The position numbers were made by a program, and so were the translations under genes. A stretch of 64,000 bases of DNA, taken from the NCBI GenBank assembly GCA_015847255.1, contig JADLZK010007305.1:496001-560000 (forward strand), in the 5' to 3' direction. Each line of letters opens with the position of its first letter. Position 1 is the first letter of the stretch. The stretch comes from Hyparrhenia diplandra. Lineage: Eukaryota > Streptophyta > Magnoliopsida > Poales > Poaceae. Positions 1 to 9,032 of this stretch are shown one piece after another. The notes beneath the pieces were generated by a model. It ran no database searches. It was not told the origin of the DNA and worked only from the letters and a program-made list of their open reading frames with translations.

Positions 1-480
1 ATTGATTGTATGTGGCGTATTGACACTTGTACTATTGTTTAGAATTACTGTGCTCACAGTATTCTCATATAACTAGAGATATCACAACCAGGATTCAAAG
101 CAATTGAATGGTGAATTATGCATGCCCCAACTACCCAAATTGTTATATAGAGTCATAGCAGTATATAGTGCATCCATTCAATTTTGAAATTTTGAAAAAA
201 AAAATATGTGTCTGTCCATTCTGAAAAAAAAAAAAGGGCTCGTGTGTTTAAGAATTTTCGTGATATGAAGAAGCTCGGCACTTGGCAGGGTGAACACCCA
301 AGTTCTTTGTGCTATAAATTGAAGGCCATCTACGTTGTGTCCCAAAATCCCTGCTAGTCTTGGGGTCAGTGATAGCTAAAATTTATCAAAGTCCTAAAAT
401 TTATCAAAGTCCTATCCCAAACAGCTAAATGTTTCCCCATAGGTGCAACACTGAAATGGATCGCAGATTGCCTGCAAGAC
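1..480 (+). repeat. Tandem unit, type I, copy 1 (partial)
   Basis: This is the right part of a unit that recurs across the window in the same orientation. It starts with the block reading ATTGATTGTATGTGGCGTAT, followed by TGACACTTGT and a stretch ending AACTAGAGAT. Next come GAATGGTGAATTATGCATG (104-125) and a block around 285-345 with ACACCCAAGTTCTT. The same three blocks, in the same order and spacing, follow at 2321, 6340, 28290, 45330, 47310, 55780 and 58240. No long reading frame is kept, so the unit looks non-coding. Confidence 0.75.
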
Positions 481-990
481 TGGCCCACGGTTTTTCTTTC
501 CCTAAGGACATGTGTGCTCTAATCCCTGCACTGTTGGATGTGTATGGAGATGGATGCAAATCAATAATTTAACTTTCCCAGCGATCATGGATATTGCCAC
601 TCTTAAAATATAAAGTGAGTTATCTGCCTTCTCCATGAACATACTGATTGGTTAATGCAACTTAATGTGGTATCATGGCTAATGTTTCAAGTTCGAATCC
701 TAGCTAAAACAATTAAATAAAAAATAATTGTCATTTTCTCCAATTCCATATTTCGGTTTGCAAATATTGTTTTCGAAATCTTAGAGTTTGGCAACTCCCA
801 AAATTATGAGAAAGAAAAAAAAAAAGCTCCATCTCCAATAGTTTCCAATAATTGACTTACAAAAGACCAAAATTTTGGAGCCACACGGTTTTTCCCCACG
901 CTTGGATATACGTATCTGTTTGTCTTGTGAAACTGAATATGCTAAACTGAAATGAATTGTTATAATTTACATGCTTATAATTTACATGCT
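481..990. other. AT-rich spacer, nothing recognised
   Basis: The stretch contains short homopolymers and no reading frame that looks like a gene. No transposon ends or target duplications were seen. Confidence 0.5.
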
Positions 991-1146
991 GTAGTATTGT
1001 ATATTTTAGATAGTGCTGTATTTTTTTCTACAAAAAAAACATAATCTGAGGTGAGCAACATAATTGGCTGTAATATTGTATATTTTAGCTAGTGCTGTAT
1101 TTTTTTTTTTAAATATATATATAATCCGAGGTGGGCAACATATATA
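991..1146. repeat. Two-copy tandem duplication, about 78 bp each
   Basis: Positions 991-1069 and 1070-1146 are two head-to-tail copies. Both run from TATTGTATATTTTAG through TAGTGCTGTATTTTTTT to a shared end around GAGGTG and GCAACATA. The copies differ mainly in the A/T run in the middle. Confidence 0.7.
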
Positions 1147-1672
1147 TAACTGGACCGTCACTGTTAATACGATTATCTGTGGCGGGCGTCAGCCACGGTT
1201 AGTGTGTATTTACCTAAACGTTTGTTTCATAGAGAGCGTCAATGTATAGACAGATCTAAAAGATACTAGGCTGCAGGCCCATGAACTGTTTCCCATCCCA
1301 CTACAGCCCCATTTAAGTCTCAGGAGAGTCGACATGCTCCCTCAGCAAACACAGCCAGCGCCAGACTACAGCGTCAGTGCGTCACGCCGCCCCGCTGCCT
1401 GCACCCGCCTCCAGAACCGCGATGCCCAGCGCCCTGCCCAGTGCTCCGCCCCTGATCTCCGCTGCGCCACCTACCGTGCTTGTCGTCATTGATCCAGCGT
1501 GCTTTGGGACGCCTTTCGGTGTGCTTGTAGATTAGGCTTTGGGACTGTTGGCCTGCGAGCACCTGGTGCGGCACGCTAGACAAGACATGCTTGCAAAAAG
1601 TGTTTTGGTACACCATCCGGGAACATGTCTTCCTCATGCTTCCTATTCCCCGAATGCATATCTTGAAGTTCT
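1147..1672. other. Spacer with a GC-richer patch, then left edge of unit copy 2
   Basis: Positions 1261-1600 are GC-richer than their surroundings and carry only short overlapping frames on both strands. I recognise no gene. From about 1628 the sequence TCCTCATGCTTCCTATTCCC matches block B of the tandem units (compare 6189 and 23175), which opens copy 2. Confidence 0.5.
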
Positions 1673-1687
1673 ATTCATTTTTCATTG

Positions 1688-2217
1688 TAAGATCCTATTG
1701 CAATTATCTGTCAAGCTCATTCTTTGATTATATATTGGTCAGGCCTTTTTGGTAATGAAGACAAGGAATTTTGGGTGCTCAGTGCTAATATCATGCTTAA
1801 GACAGCTAAAGAAGTATTGAGGAGGCAAACTGCGGCTCAAATTGATCAGCTTCTAATCAAGACAGTGACAACACAGAGCTGGACGAAGACAACTAAGAGA
1901 TGCTGTCAGACAGGATACCTGCGTCCTCTGACGATCAGATGATATGGTGGCCTTCAGCTTTGCTGGGCGTTCTATCATGTGTTTCAAACCTTGTATCTTT
2001 TGTCCCTTTTCTTCATGGTCTGTTCGTTTGATGGTTCAGTTGTCTTTGTCGTTGAAACTTAGCTTAAGGAGGCCTTTTCTGGTAATCTCAGTTAGACAGT
2101 TGGTTTGGTTATTTCTCGGCACTGTCTGCCAAAACCTTTTGCTACTCCTTGTAAACTCTCAAATGCTTTGTATTTCCGTTAATGCAATGGAAATGGGTAA
2201 CCCCGGTTGGAAAAAAA
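1688..2217 (+). mobile_element. 5'-truncated LINE-like retroposon with poly(A) and target duplication
   Basis: About 530 bp inserted into unit copy 2. It ends in a typical plant LINE 3' end (TTCCGTTAATGCAATGG, then a G/A-rich stretch and eight A residues at 2211-2218). It is flanked by ATTCATTTTTCATTG at 1673-1687 and ATTCATTTTTCAATG at 2218-2232, a 15 bp target duplication with one mismatch. The paralogous unit at 6220-6255 reads through this point without the insert. Two short frames inside (1724-1942 and 1944-2270) show no recognisable domain. A retroposed transcript of another origin cannot be excluded. Confidence 0.7.
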
Positions 2218-2232
2218 ATTCATTTTTCAATG

Positions 2233-3540
2233 TCTCCCAAGGCCTAATCTACACAGTGTGTTGCCTGTAAAGGAAGAGGCTAAGGCGCTATATATATATT
2301 GACATGTCTATATATGCCTCATTGATTGTAGGTGGCGTATTGACACTTGTACCATTTTTTAGCATTACTCTAGTCACAACATTCCCATATAACTAGAGAT
2401 CACAACCAGGATTTAAAGCAATCGAATGGTGACTTATGCATGGCCCAACCACCCAGATTTCTACGGAGTCATAGTAGTACATTACACTTCAAAACAAAAA
2501 TGTGCCTGTCCCAGAGAACAGAGAACTGCTTGTGAGTTTAAGCTGTTTCGCGATATGAAGCTCAGCACTCAGTAGGTAAACTGAGCACCCAAATCTTGAG
2601 GTCAGTGAATAGCTGAAAAAAAAAGGTGTCTCTACCTTTTAGCTGGTTTACCGGACACACACTACACTGGTTTTCAGCTAAAAATTATCAAAACACCAAT
2701 CCCAAACAGCTAAGCTTATCTGCTCAATTGCTCATGCAGTACAGTAACATAATGGAGCACATTGTCCCGAAGATTGGCCCAGTAGCAGTTGAGCAGAAAC
2801 ATAATGGTCGCTAGAAAACTTGGAAGATCAGAAGTGATGAGTTCTCGGTTGGAAAAGAAAGGGTGAAAGTGAGAAAGATGATGACATGGCGCGCCCTCTG
2901 CAATGGTGTGCAGCAGAGGCGGCCACGAATGTTGGGTGCTTTTCTTGCCATCAATGATCAACCCCCCTGATGCCGGTAGCGGTGAATGGCGATAGTGGTG
3001 GTTGGCGGATGCTCCGGTGGTGCAACTGCATTGGTTCACAGGCCTTGAACTCCATGATTGTTTGTTTCTGATATCAGAAAACAATAGAGGAAACGGCAAC
3101 AACAGATGGAGGTCAGATTTCGTAGAGAGCCTCCAAAGATTGTTGTACTAGTGTTAAGTCTTGAACTCTATTAACATCTTTGTCGATTCCACTCACCGAA
3201 GGCTTTTTGTTGATTGATCCTTGCCATATCTGTGGCCCCCTGGACCAGCTAGCACGTTCAGGATCAGGATCACAGAAGCTTCATGTTCATGTGTCTCTAC
3301 CATAGCTTAGCTGCAGCCACCACACCACACATGGCACAGCACACAGAACCGCCGGGACTGAATTTAAGGATGAAACTGGAACGAGGCAATGTGCTCCGAT
3401 CGCTAGAACAGAAAGCTGCTTCGTCCATTCCAAATATGGTGTGTGACATTAGAAAAAAACAGTTTGCAAGAGTTCACCATTTTCGTTTTGTGTTATTAGC
3501 AGACGTATCAGTGAAAGAAATGCATGTTTTGTGAAAGTCA
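2233..3540 (+). repeat. Tandem unit, type I, copy 2
   Basis: This is the fullest uninterrupted type I unit. It has a TATATATAT run and ATGTCTATATATGCCTC (2290-2318), GATTGTAGGTGGCGTATTGA (2322), TGACTTATGCATGGCCCAACC (about 2430), the ACCCAAAT block (2585), the ACACTGGTTTTCAGCT block (2660), the TGCAGTACAGTAACATAATG block (2730) and the GACCAGC-CACGTTCAGGATCAGG block (3244). The distal part, including ATAGCTTAGCTGCAGCC near 3302, matches 48470 and 56935. It serves as an empty site for insertions in other copies. Confidence 0.75.
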
Positions 3541-4158
3541 AGTGTGGTCAACTTTTTCTTATGATTGTTGAACATTTCTGGCTTCTATATATGTACCTAT
3601 GCAAAGATTTGATTTCAGTATGAATACCTATGTATTTTTATGTAAACTTTGAGTCTGCATTCACTTGGCTTATCGGCTTACCCAACCAGCGTACTTTTAT
3701 CTCACAATATATCAGCATCAGCTAGGCAGCCCGAACAGGCTCAGACTTATTTCTGAGATTATTTTATGATTATACGATACCAGAACTGATAAATTGACCT
3801 TCTTATATTATTTTATTTTCTGAATTTTCTTGATTTTTCATATTTTTTAAAAAAAATGTTTCTGTACTATAACAGCCAAGACTTTCCTAGAATACAAGAC
3901 ATGGTAGATGTAGATGCACACCAGAGCAGCCGAGAGTCATCAGGAAGGACTCATTCATGCAATACATGCTTTGTCTTGACAACTTTATTTATGCAATACA
4001 TCACAAAATCTATCTCCTCTGCAACTTCCATAAAAATGTTTATGCAATACATCATTAGATAGATCGTTAAATGCACTTATAAACATAGTCAAAGTTGAAA
4101 AAGTTTGACCCACACGCATCCATTAGCTAGTGACCTCCTTTCTGGAACAGAGGCAGTC
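3541..4158. other. AT-rich spacer
   Basis: No coding, transposon or RNA feature was recognised. Short frames such as 3856-4062 have no support. Confidence 0.5.
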
Positions 4159-4172
4159 AGTGCTATACTGAA

Positions 4173-4227
4173 TTCAGTCACTTTTTTTTTGAATGTAATG
4201 GCATCAGCTCTGCATTTCAATTAATTA
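4173..4227 (-). mobile_element. Very short LINE tail insertion (minus strand)
   Basis: The stretch carries a run of nine T at 4182-4190 followed by GAATGTAATG and TGCATTTCAATTAATTAA, the reverse complement of a LINE 3' end. AGTGCTATACTGAA occurs on both sides (4159-4172 and 4228-4241). The copy may extend by GTCA if a 4 bp indel is allowed, so the exact left boundary is uncertain. Confidence 0.6.
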
Positions 4228-4255
4228 AGTGCTATACTGAAGTCAATAAACTGAA

Positions 4256-5215
4256 TTCAATCATTAGAGTGGCTGGTTTCCTCATGCTTCCAATTCCCAT
4301 GCACTACATATGTCAATCACCGATTTGTTTCTCATTGTCTCTTAGCCTATGGGGCTTCATGCGTGTTGAGAGAAGTTGGGATGCTATATATATGAATATT
4401 TTGAGGCCTCTGGGAATGCTTCATCAACACATATTCGAAGCAACGTGGCTCAAATGGTTGTTTACAGGGTTTTTTGAATTAAGGTTGTAGAGTTATAGAC
4501 TCACAGAGTCACAGACTCACAGTACATGCAATTTATCTTGAGAGTAATGATAGCTGGAAAGGGATGTGCCTCTGCTCCAATTAAGTCCTCAATCAAAGAC
4601 ATGTCCTCATTCCTGTGTAGCTGGTACATATAGAAATAGTTCTTGTGCAGCTGGTAGAAATAGTTCAGATTTTTGCCGAGAAGGGCTGATCAGGCCATCA
4701 GTAGCGGTAGAAATTAATATCAAAGTGATGAGATTGAGTCCTTTGTTTGGTGAGCAAAAAAAGAAAAAGGCAAAGAAAGAGGATGACATGACAATAATGT
4801 CACCTCGAGAGGCATGGTGACAGAGTACTAACAGTGGTCATGATTGCTGAAGAGATTGTTGTGCATTTGTATTAGTGTTCAGTTGCTCATATTGAGTCAT
4901 GAATTCGACTTGAATGTCTTGCTCTGACTTTTATTTTCTACCGACATGGACTGTATCCTGCATTCTTGCAGCACGTTCTGGCCCAGCTGTTTCCACTGTT
5001 CCCCAAGCCCTGCTGTGCCCTCATGTCAGTGATGGCCACGGCAGGTGTGGGGAGATCGACTGCCACGACATCAGCGGTGACACACACCCACACTCCTGCG
5101 TGTGGTGTTCCGGTTCTTTTGGCCTGATCGTCAGCATCCGCTTTGGTGCGAGCGGCCTTAGCAGCACAGAGACGCTCAAGCTCGCGCCAATTCACATCCT
5201 GTGAAAGCACCATGG
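4256..5215 (+). repeat. Tandem unit, type II, copy 1
   Basis: This is a diverged relative of the type I unit. It has TCCTCATGCTTCCAATTCCC (4279), TTTCTCATTGTCTCTTAGCC (4328), CTATATATATGAATATTTTG (4384), CTTCATCAACACATATTCG (4419), a CACAG-rich stretch at 4496-4525, CATGTCCTCATTCC (4600) and AAGGGCTGATCAGGCCATCA (4681). The same order recurs at 23170-24430 and 25260-26085. The last 280 bp carry the exon-like minus-strand frame listed separately. Confidence 0.7.
4938..5213 (-). pseudogene. Exon-like minus-strand reading frame, unit copy 1
   Basis: I do not recognise this frame. It opens with MVLSQDVNWRELERL, followed by CAAKAARTKADADDQAKR, a segment with VVAVDLPTPAVAITDMR, and RTCC near the end. 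The homologous stretch in the type II unit at 24124-24430 keeps AAKAAR-K-DADDQA, VVAV, P-P and DMR in the same minus frame. In that alignment several codon differences are synonymous at the third base (AAG GCC GCT CGC versus AAG GCT GCT CGT). That suggests past protein-coding constraint, so it may be a decayed exon of an unidentified gene carried by the type II units. No splice sites were established. Confidence 0.35.
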
Positions 5216-6185
5216 GGAGAGGTGGAGAAGATTAGGGTAGCGGAAGGCGAGGTCGGAAGACGCGATTATGTGAATACTCGTGATACCCTGAAAGCATGTA
5301 AGAATTAGATAGACAATTAGACATGCAATGGACTTCCGTTGATCTATCACATGGTGAACAAAATTACAGTGTAGGCTCTTTAGGAAATGCAGAAGATTGA
5401 CTACAAATCTACCAGCTATACTCCGTGGTTGTTGCCATGCTGAGAGAGGTGGAACACACGTCCATTCACACAATGTTTTTCATTAAGAGGAAATTAACGT
5501 TACAACGGTGTCCATGCTGCTAGCGCGAGCATCAGCAGGCAGCCTGGACCTGCACACACGACACTTAGACAAGCGTGGGCGTACCCAGCACGTACAACTC
5601 TTTGGAGTCGTGTGGCTGACTCCATCGAAGACGCATCGGTTCCTCAGCTGAGAGAGGTGGACGGTGAGCGCGTGATGCAGCACAATTGGACAAGGGCGCA
5701 AGGTGTGGTGCCAAACCGTGAACTGCAGGGAACATGCTCTAACAGTTTCCCTTGAGCCTTGGATTGGGTTCCTAGGATCAGGGACAGTGGCCTGCAATTC
5801 TCCATCTTCCAATTAATGAAATCTGTTTTAAGACATGATTGCCAAAGAAAAAATGAAGAAATATCTTGGTCAGTGTTTTTGGAGGCAGGATGGGAGAATT
5901 CAGGGAAGAACAGACGAACATCACGCGATAGGAAGGTGGCGCAACGACGAATGATTAGGCTGAGTAATTTGGTTCATATACAAGTCGATGCCCTCTCCGT
6001 TCTCTCTCTGTCTAGATATACTACTTGGCGACTACAGGGCCTTGCCCGGACTCGCACTCGCTGGTGCTCTCGCTCGAATATGTCTGGTCACCTTGTGGTT
6101 GGGGCTTCGGCTTCGGGTTCCCCTCCTTCGTCCATGGGCTACTCCTTGATTGCTTGTATGAGTGGTGGAGCTGCTAACAGAGCAT
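5216..6185. other. Unrecognised spacer, possible LINE tail at about 5476
   Basis: TTTTTCATTAAGAGGAAATT at 5476-5495 resembles the reverse complement of a plant LINE 3' end, and the minus-strand frame 5483-5812 runs from it. I could not match that frame to a LINE domain and found no target duplication. The plus-strand frame 5759-6415 has no recognisable domain and crosses a MITE, so I do not call it a gene. Confidence 0.35.
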
Positions 6186-7107
6186 ACCTTCCTCATGCTT
6201 CCTATTCCCAAGAATGCATCTTGAACTTGTGTTCATTTCACATTGTCTCGCGAATCCAAATCTACAGGACGTGTTGTCTCTTAGGGGAAGAAGGAAGCGC
6301 TATATATGGATATGTCATATGTCTATGCCTCAGTGATTGTAGGTGGTGTATTGACACTTGTATAGTACTACTCCCTCCATTCCAAATTATAAGTCACTTT
6401 GACATACATAACTAAATAGTCAAAGTGACTTATAATTTGGGATAGAGGGAGTACTTTTTAAGTACTATAGTACTCACAGTATATTCCCATAAAACTAGAG
6501 ATCACAAGGATTCAAAGCATTTGAATGCTGATTTATGCACAGCCCAACCACTTAAATTGTTATGCAGAGTCAGTAGTATAGTACATACATTCAATTTTGA
6601 AAAGAAAAATGTGTCTGTCCACTCTGGAAAAAACAGCTTGTGTGTTTACTGTGCAGTTGGCAGGCTGAGCACCCAAATTCTTGGCGCCAGAAATTAAAGG
6701 CCATCACGTTGTGTCCCTAAATGTCTGCAGTCCTTGAGGTACAGCTCTATCTTTTGCCCATTTTTCCTGACTTAGCAGACACACTAGCTAGCTAAAATTA
6801 TCTCCTCGTGCAATACTGAAATGGGGCAGATTCTTCACAACATTGGCGCAATAGCAGTTGCGCAGAAACCTTGACGATTGGTAGAAAACTTGAAAGATCA
6901 AAAGTGATGAATTCTTAGTTGCACACGAGGAGCTCATGTTAAGGGGACTTTGAAGGTGCCAGGATCCATAGTGGCCTTAGCCAAACCCGCTAATGCTGTC
7001 GAGATCTGCAAACGTTGCCCAGGGTGCCACCATCCGTAGACCAAATCTTGAACGATGTCAACCTCTACCACGCCACACCCTATGGAATCAAACCACGCTT
7101 CAGAGCT
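6186..7107 (+). repeat. Tandem unit, type I, copy 3
   Basis: It contains the blocks CTTCCTCATGCTTCCTATTC (6188), GATATGTCATATGTCTATGCC (6309), GTGTATTGACACTTG (6346), TGATTTATGCACAGCCCAACC (6530), GAGCACCCAAATTCTTGG (6667) and TCCTCGTGCAATACTGAAATGG (6804). From 6720 to 7107 it matches 24650-25100 closely. The homology runs up to CAGAGCT at 7101-7107, where the copia element begins, so this copy was cut by that insertion. Confidence 0.75.
6371..6451. mobile_element. Stowaway MITE (Tc1/mariner type), 81 bp
   Basis: It starts CTCCCTCCATTCCAAATTAT and ends with the inverted match ATAATTTGGGATAGAGGGAG. It is flanked by TA on both sides (6369-6370 and 6452-6453), the Stowaway target duplication. 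The two arms are almost fully complementary, so a transcript would fold into a long hairpin. It sits in the tandem-unit block between TATAGTAC and GTAC that is uninterrupted in other copies. Confidence 0.9.
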
Positions 7108-8967
7108 TGCGAACACATGGTTGATTTAGGTCACATGTGTTTAGTTTTGTGATGTAGTGATTGTCAACGATCAACATTCTCCTTCTATTTTCATTTATCT
7201 TTTTTATGCTTCGGCTATGTTTCACCGGCATATGTGGGTGTGTCGAAGGCGTATCTCTTGGTTCGTGTTGTGCAGGTGTGGAGCTCGGAGATGGTAGCCG
7301 ACGGCGAGGTGAAGGGGCCAAGGAGGACGTCTTGCGGGCCGACGGACATGAGGGAGGTGAAGGGACGGACGTGAGGCTTGGACCAGGGGACGGATCGCGG
7401 GTGGCTAGCCATGGTGGCTGACATCCGGGACATCGACGAATGCAAGAGGACGTGGCGGGACCCGTGTCGATCGGGTCAAGGCGGCGGCGTCTGTGGCGAG
7501 GGGGAGCTCGGATGACTTGGCGACTCGGGCGGTCAAGACGGCGATGACACGTGTCGAGGAGGTTTGGTGGTTTGCCCTCAAAACCATCGAGGCGGGTTTA
7601 GTGGTTTGGGCCTCAAAACCACGCGCGGGTTTCGCGGGTTTGGGCCTCAAAACCCGAAGCTTTCCGCGGACGGAAGGGCGGCACGTGGCGGCATCGGGGA
7701 GGTTGCGTGGATGCAAGGCTACCGATGAGGAGGCGCGGTGGCCGTCGGATCAAATTATCCCGCAGTCGGCCGAAATAGCCTTAGGGTTACAAGACCGACT
7801 CATGTATCTTAAGGGTAGTTTAGGTAGAGGGAAAATGGGGCTATTTAGCAGAGGCATACCCCTTCATCCAACCTTGCCTCTCATTTTCACATTTTCTAGC
7901 TAGGGTTTCAGGACTCGGTGTGAGAGGACCACCGATCTTGTATCGAATTTGTTGAGCAAGGGCTAGCTCTGAGTAGCCTGTCACATGGTGGCGTTTGGGA
8001 TGATTGGATCGGTGTTCTTTGTTGATCTTGTGCTGTGATTTTCGTTCTTCACTTGTTCTTCCCGAGTTCATCCTCTCCCCCTCTATTCTCTTCACGATTT
8101 CTTGATTTGGCACCGTTTGATCTCGTTTTTCTTGCCTTGATTCGTGCTAGGGACGTGAGAGGATCATTTCCCCCAAAGGATTTCCACTAATTCCTCACGA
8201 GCACGCAGATCGGGCGAGTTTTGGATCGAAGTCGATTTTTTGTGTGTTCTTAGCAAGATCCGAAATTCCTCTCGATTCCCTCCGTCAAACTTGAAATTTC
8301 TTAGGGAATCTTGTCACCTACATGCCGTGACTCGGCTTAAAATCATGACCAAAGATCAAGCGTAGAGGAAGTTCGATCGAATTTCGTTTTGAGGCGTTTT
8401 TGAGTTCGAGCAGTTTTTCAGCCCGACAATACCGGACGCGTCCGGTATGCAACCCGGACATGTCTGGTATTTCTAAATCTTGAGTTTGGGGCTAAAACTT
8501 TGTGGAGAGGTTGTCCACGGTGCAAAAAAGGCTAGGGTTAAATTCTTGTGATTTTAGAAGATCGTTTGGTGGGATTTTCGATTTTTCGAGAGAGGTGAGT
8601 TTGGGCTGATTCCAATACCGGACGCGTCGGTATTCAACCCGACGCGCCCGGTATGAACTGAAATTTCGCGTCGGTGTTCAACCCGGACGCGTCACGGTAT
8701 TCAACCCGCGTTAATGTCCGGTATTTCTTTGAAAGGTTGCTGTTTTACTCGGTTCGTCGATGCGATCTCTTTGTGGTGTTTCCGGTTGATCATTTGTGAC
8801 TCTAGGGCAATCCCTAAGTCATCCACCTTGTAAACAAGGTCGTGATTCTTCCGTGAGTTGGTTAATTTGTTAAGAGGGGTTGTGAGAGCTACAAGGTCGC
8901 AAATTCAAAAGAATTTTGTCGAGGCTCCCATTCACCCCTCCCTCTGGTCATTTGTTTCGGTCCTTCA
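7108..8967 (+). repeat. Copia 5' LTR (1860 bp)
   Basis: It begins TGCGAACACATGGTTGATTT and ends CCTTCA just before the primer site. The first 1.04 kb is repeated at 19639-20679. Differences between the copies appear dominated by small insertions and deletions. The last 820 bp have no counterpart downstream because the 3' LTR is truncated. Confidence 0.88.
8429..8448. promoter_or_regulatory. Perfect 20 bp palindrome in LTR, with decayed copies to 8740
   Basis: ATACCGGACGCGTCCGGTAT is a perfect palindrome. Partial copies follow: ACCCGGACATGTCTGGTAT (8452), ATACCGGACGCGTCGGTAT (about 8616), CCGACGCGCCCGGTATG (8639) and CCGGACGCGTCACGGTAT (8683). Sirevirus LTRs are known for CpG-rich palindromes built on CCGGAC and GTCCGG. 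The role is not shown by sequence; it could be a protein-binding or chromatin signal. Confidence 0.7.
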
Positions 8968-8969
8968 AT

Positions 8970-8981
8970 TGGTATTAGAGC
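8970..8981 (+). other. Copia primer-binding site (initiator Met tRNA)
   Basis: TGGTATTAGAGC lies two bases after the LTR end. It matches the standard copia primer site TGGTATCAGAGC, complementary to the 3' end of initiator methionine tRNA, at 11 of 12 bases. Confidence 0.9.
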
Positions 8982-9032
8982 GGGTTAAGGGTCATATCTA
9001 CCTTAATCGGTTCTTGATCCGTAGAAGGCGAC

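Noticed and set aside
1944..2270. A 108-codon plus-strand frame with hydrophobic stretches
   Set aside because: It lies in the 3' part of a retroposon and crosses its poly(A) tail and target duplication.
5483..5812. Minus-strand frame next to a LINE-like TTTTTCATTAAGAGG
   Set aside because: No LINE motif could be read and no target duplication was found. It is mentioned only as a possibility within the spacer entry.
5759..6415. A 218-codon plus-strand frame
   Set aside because: No recognisable domain. It runs through tandem-unit block B and into a Stowaway element, so it cannot be a conserved protein.
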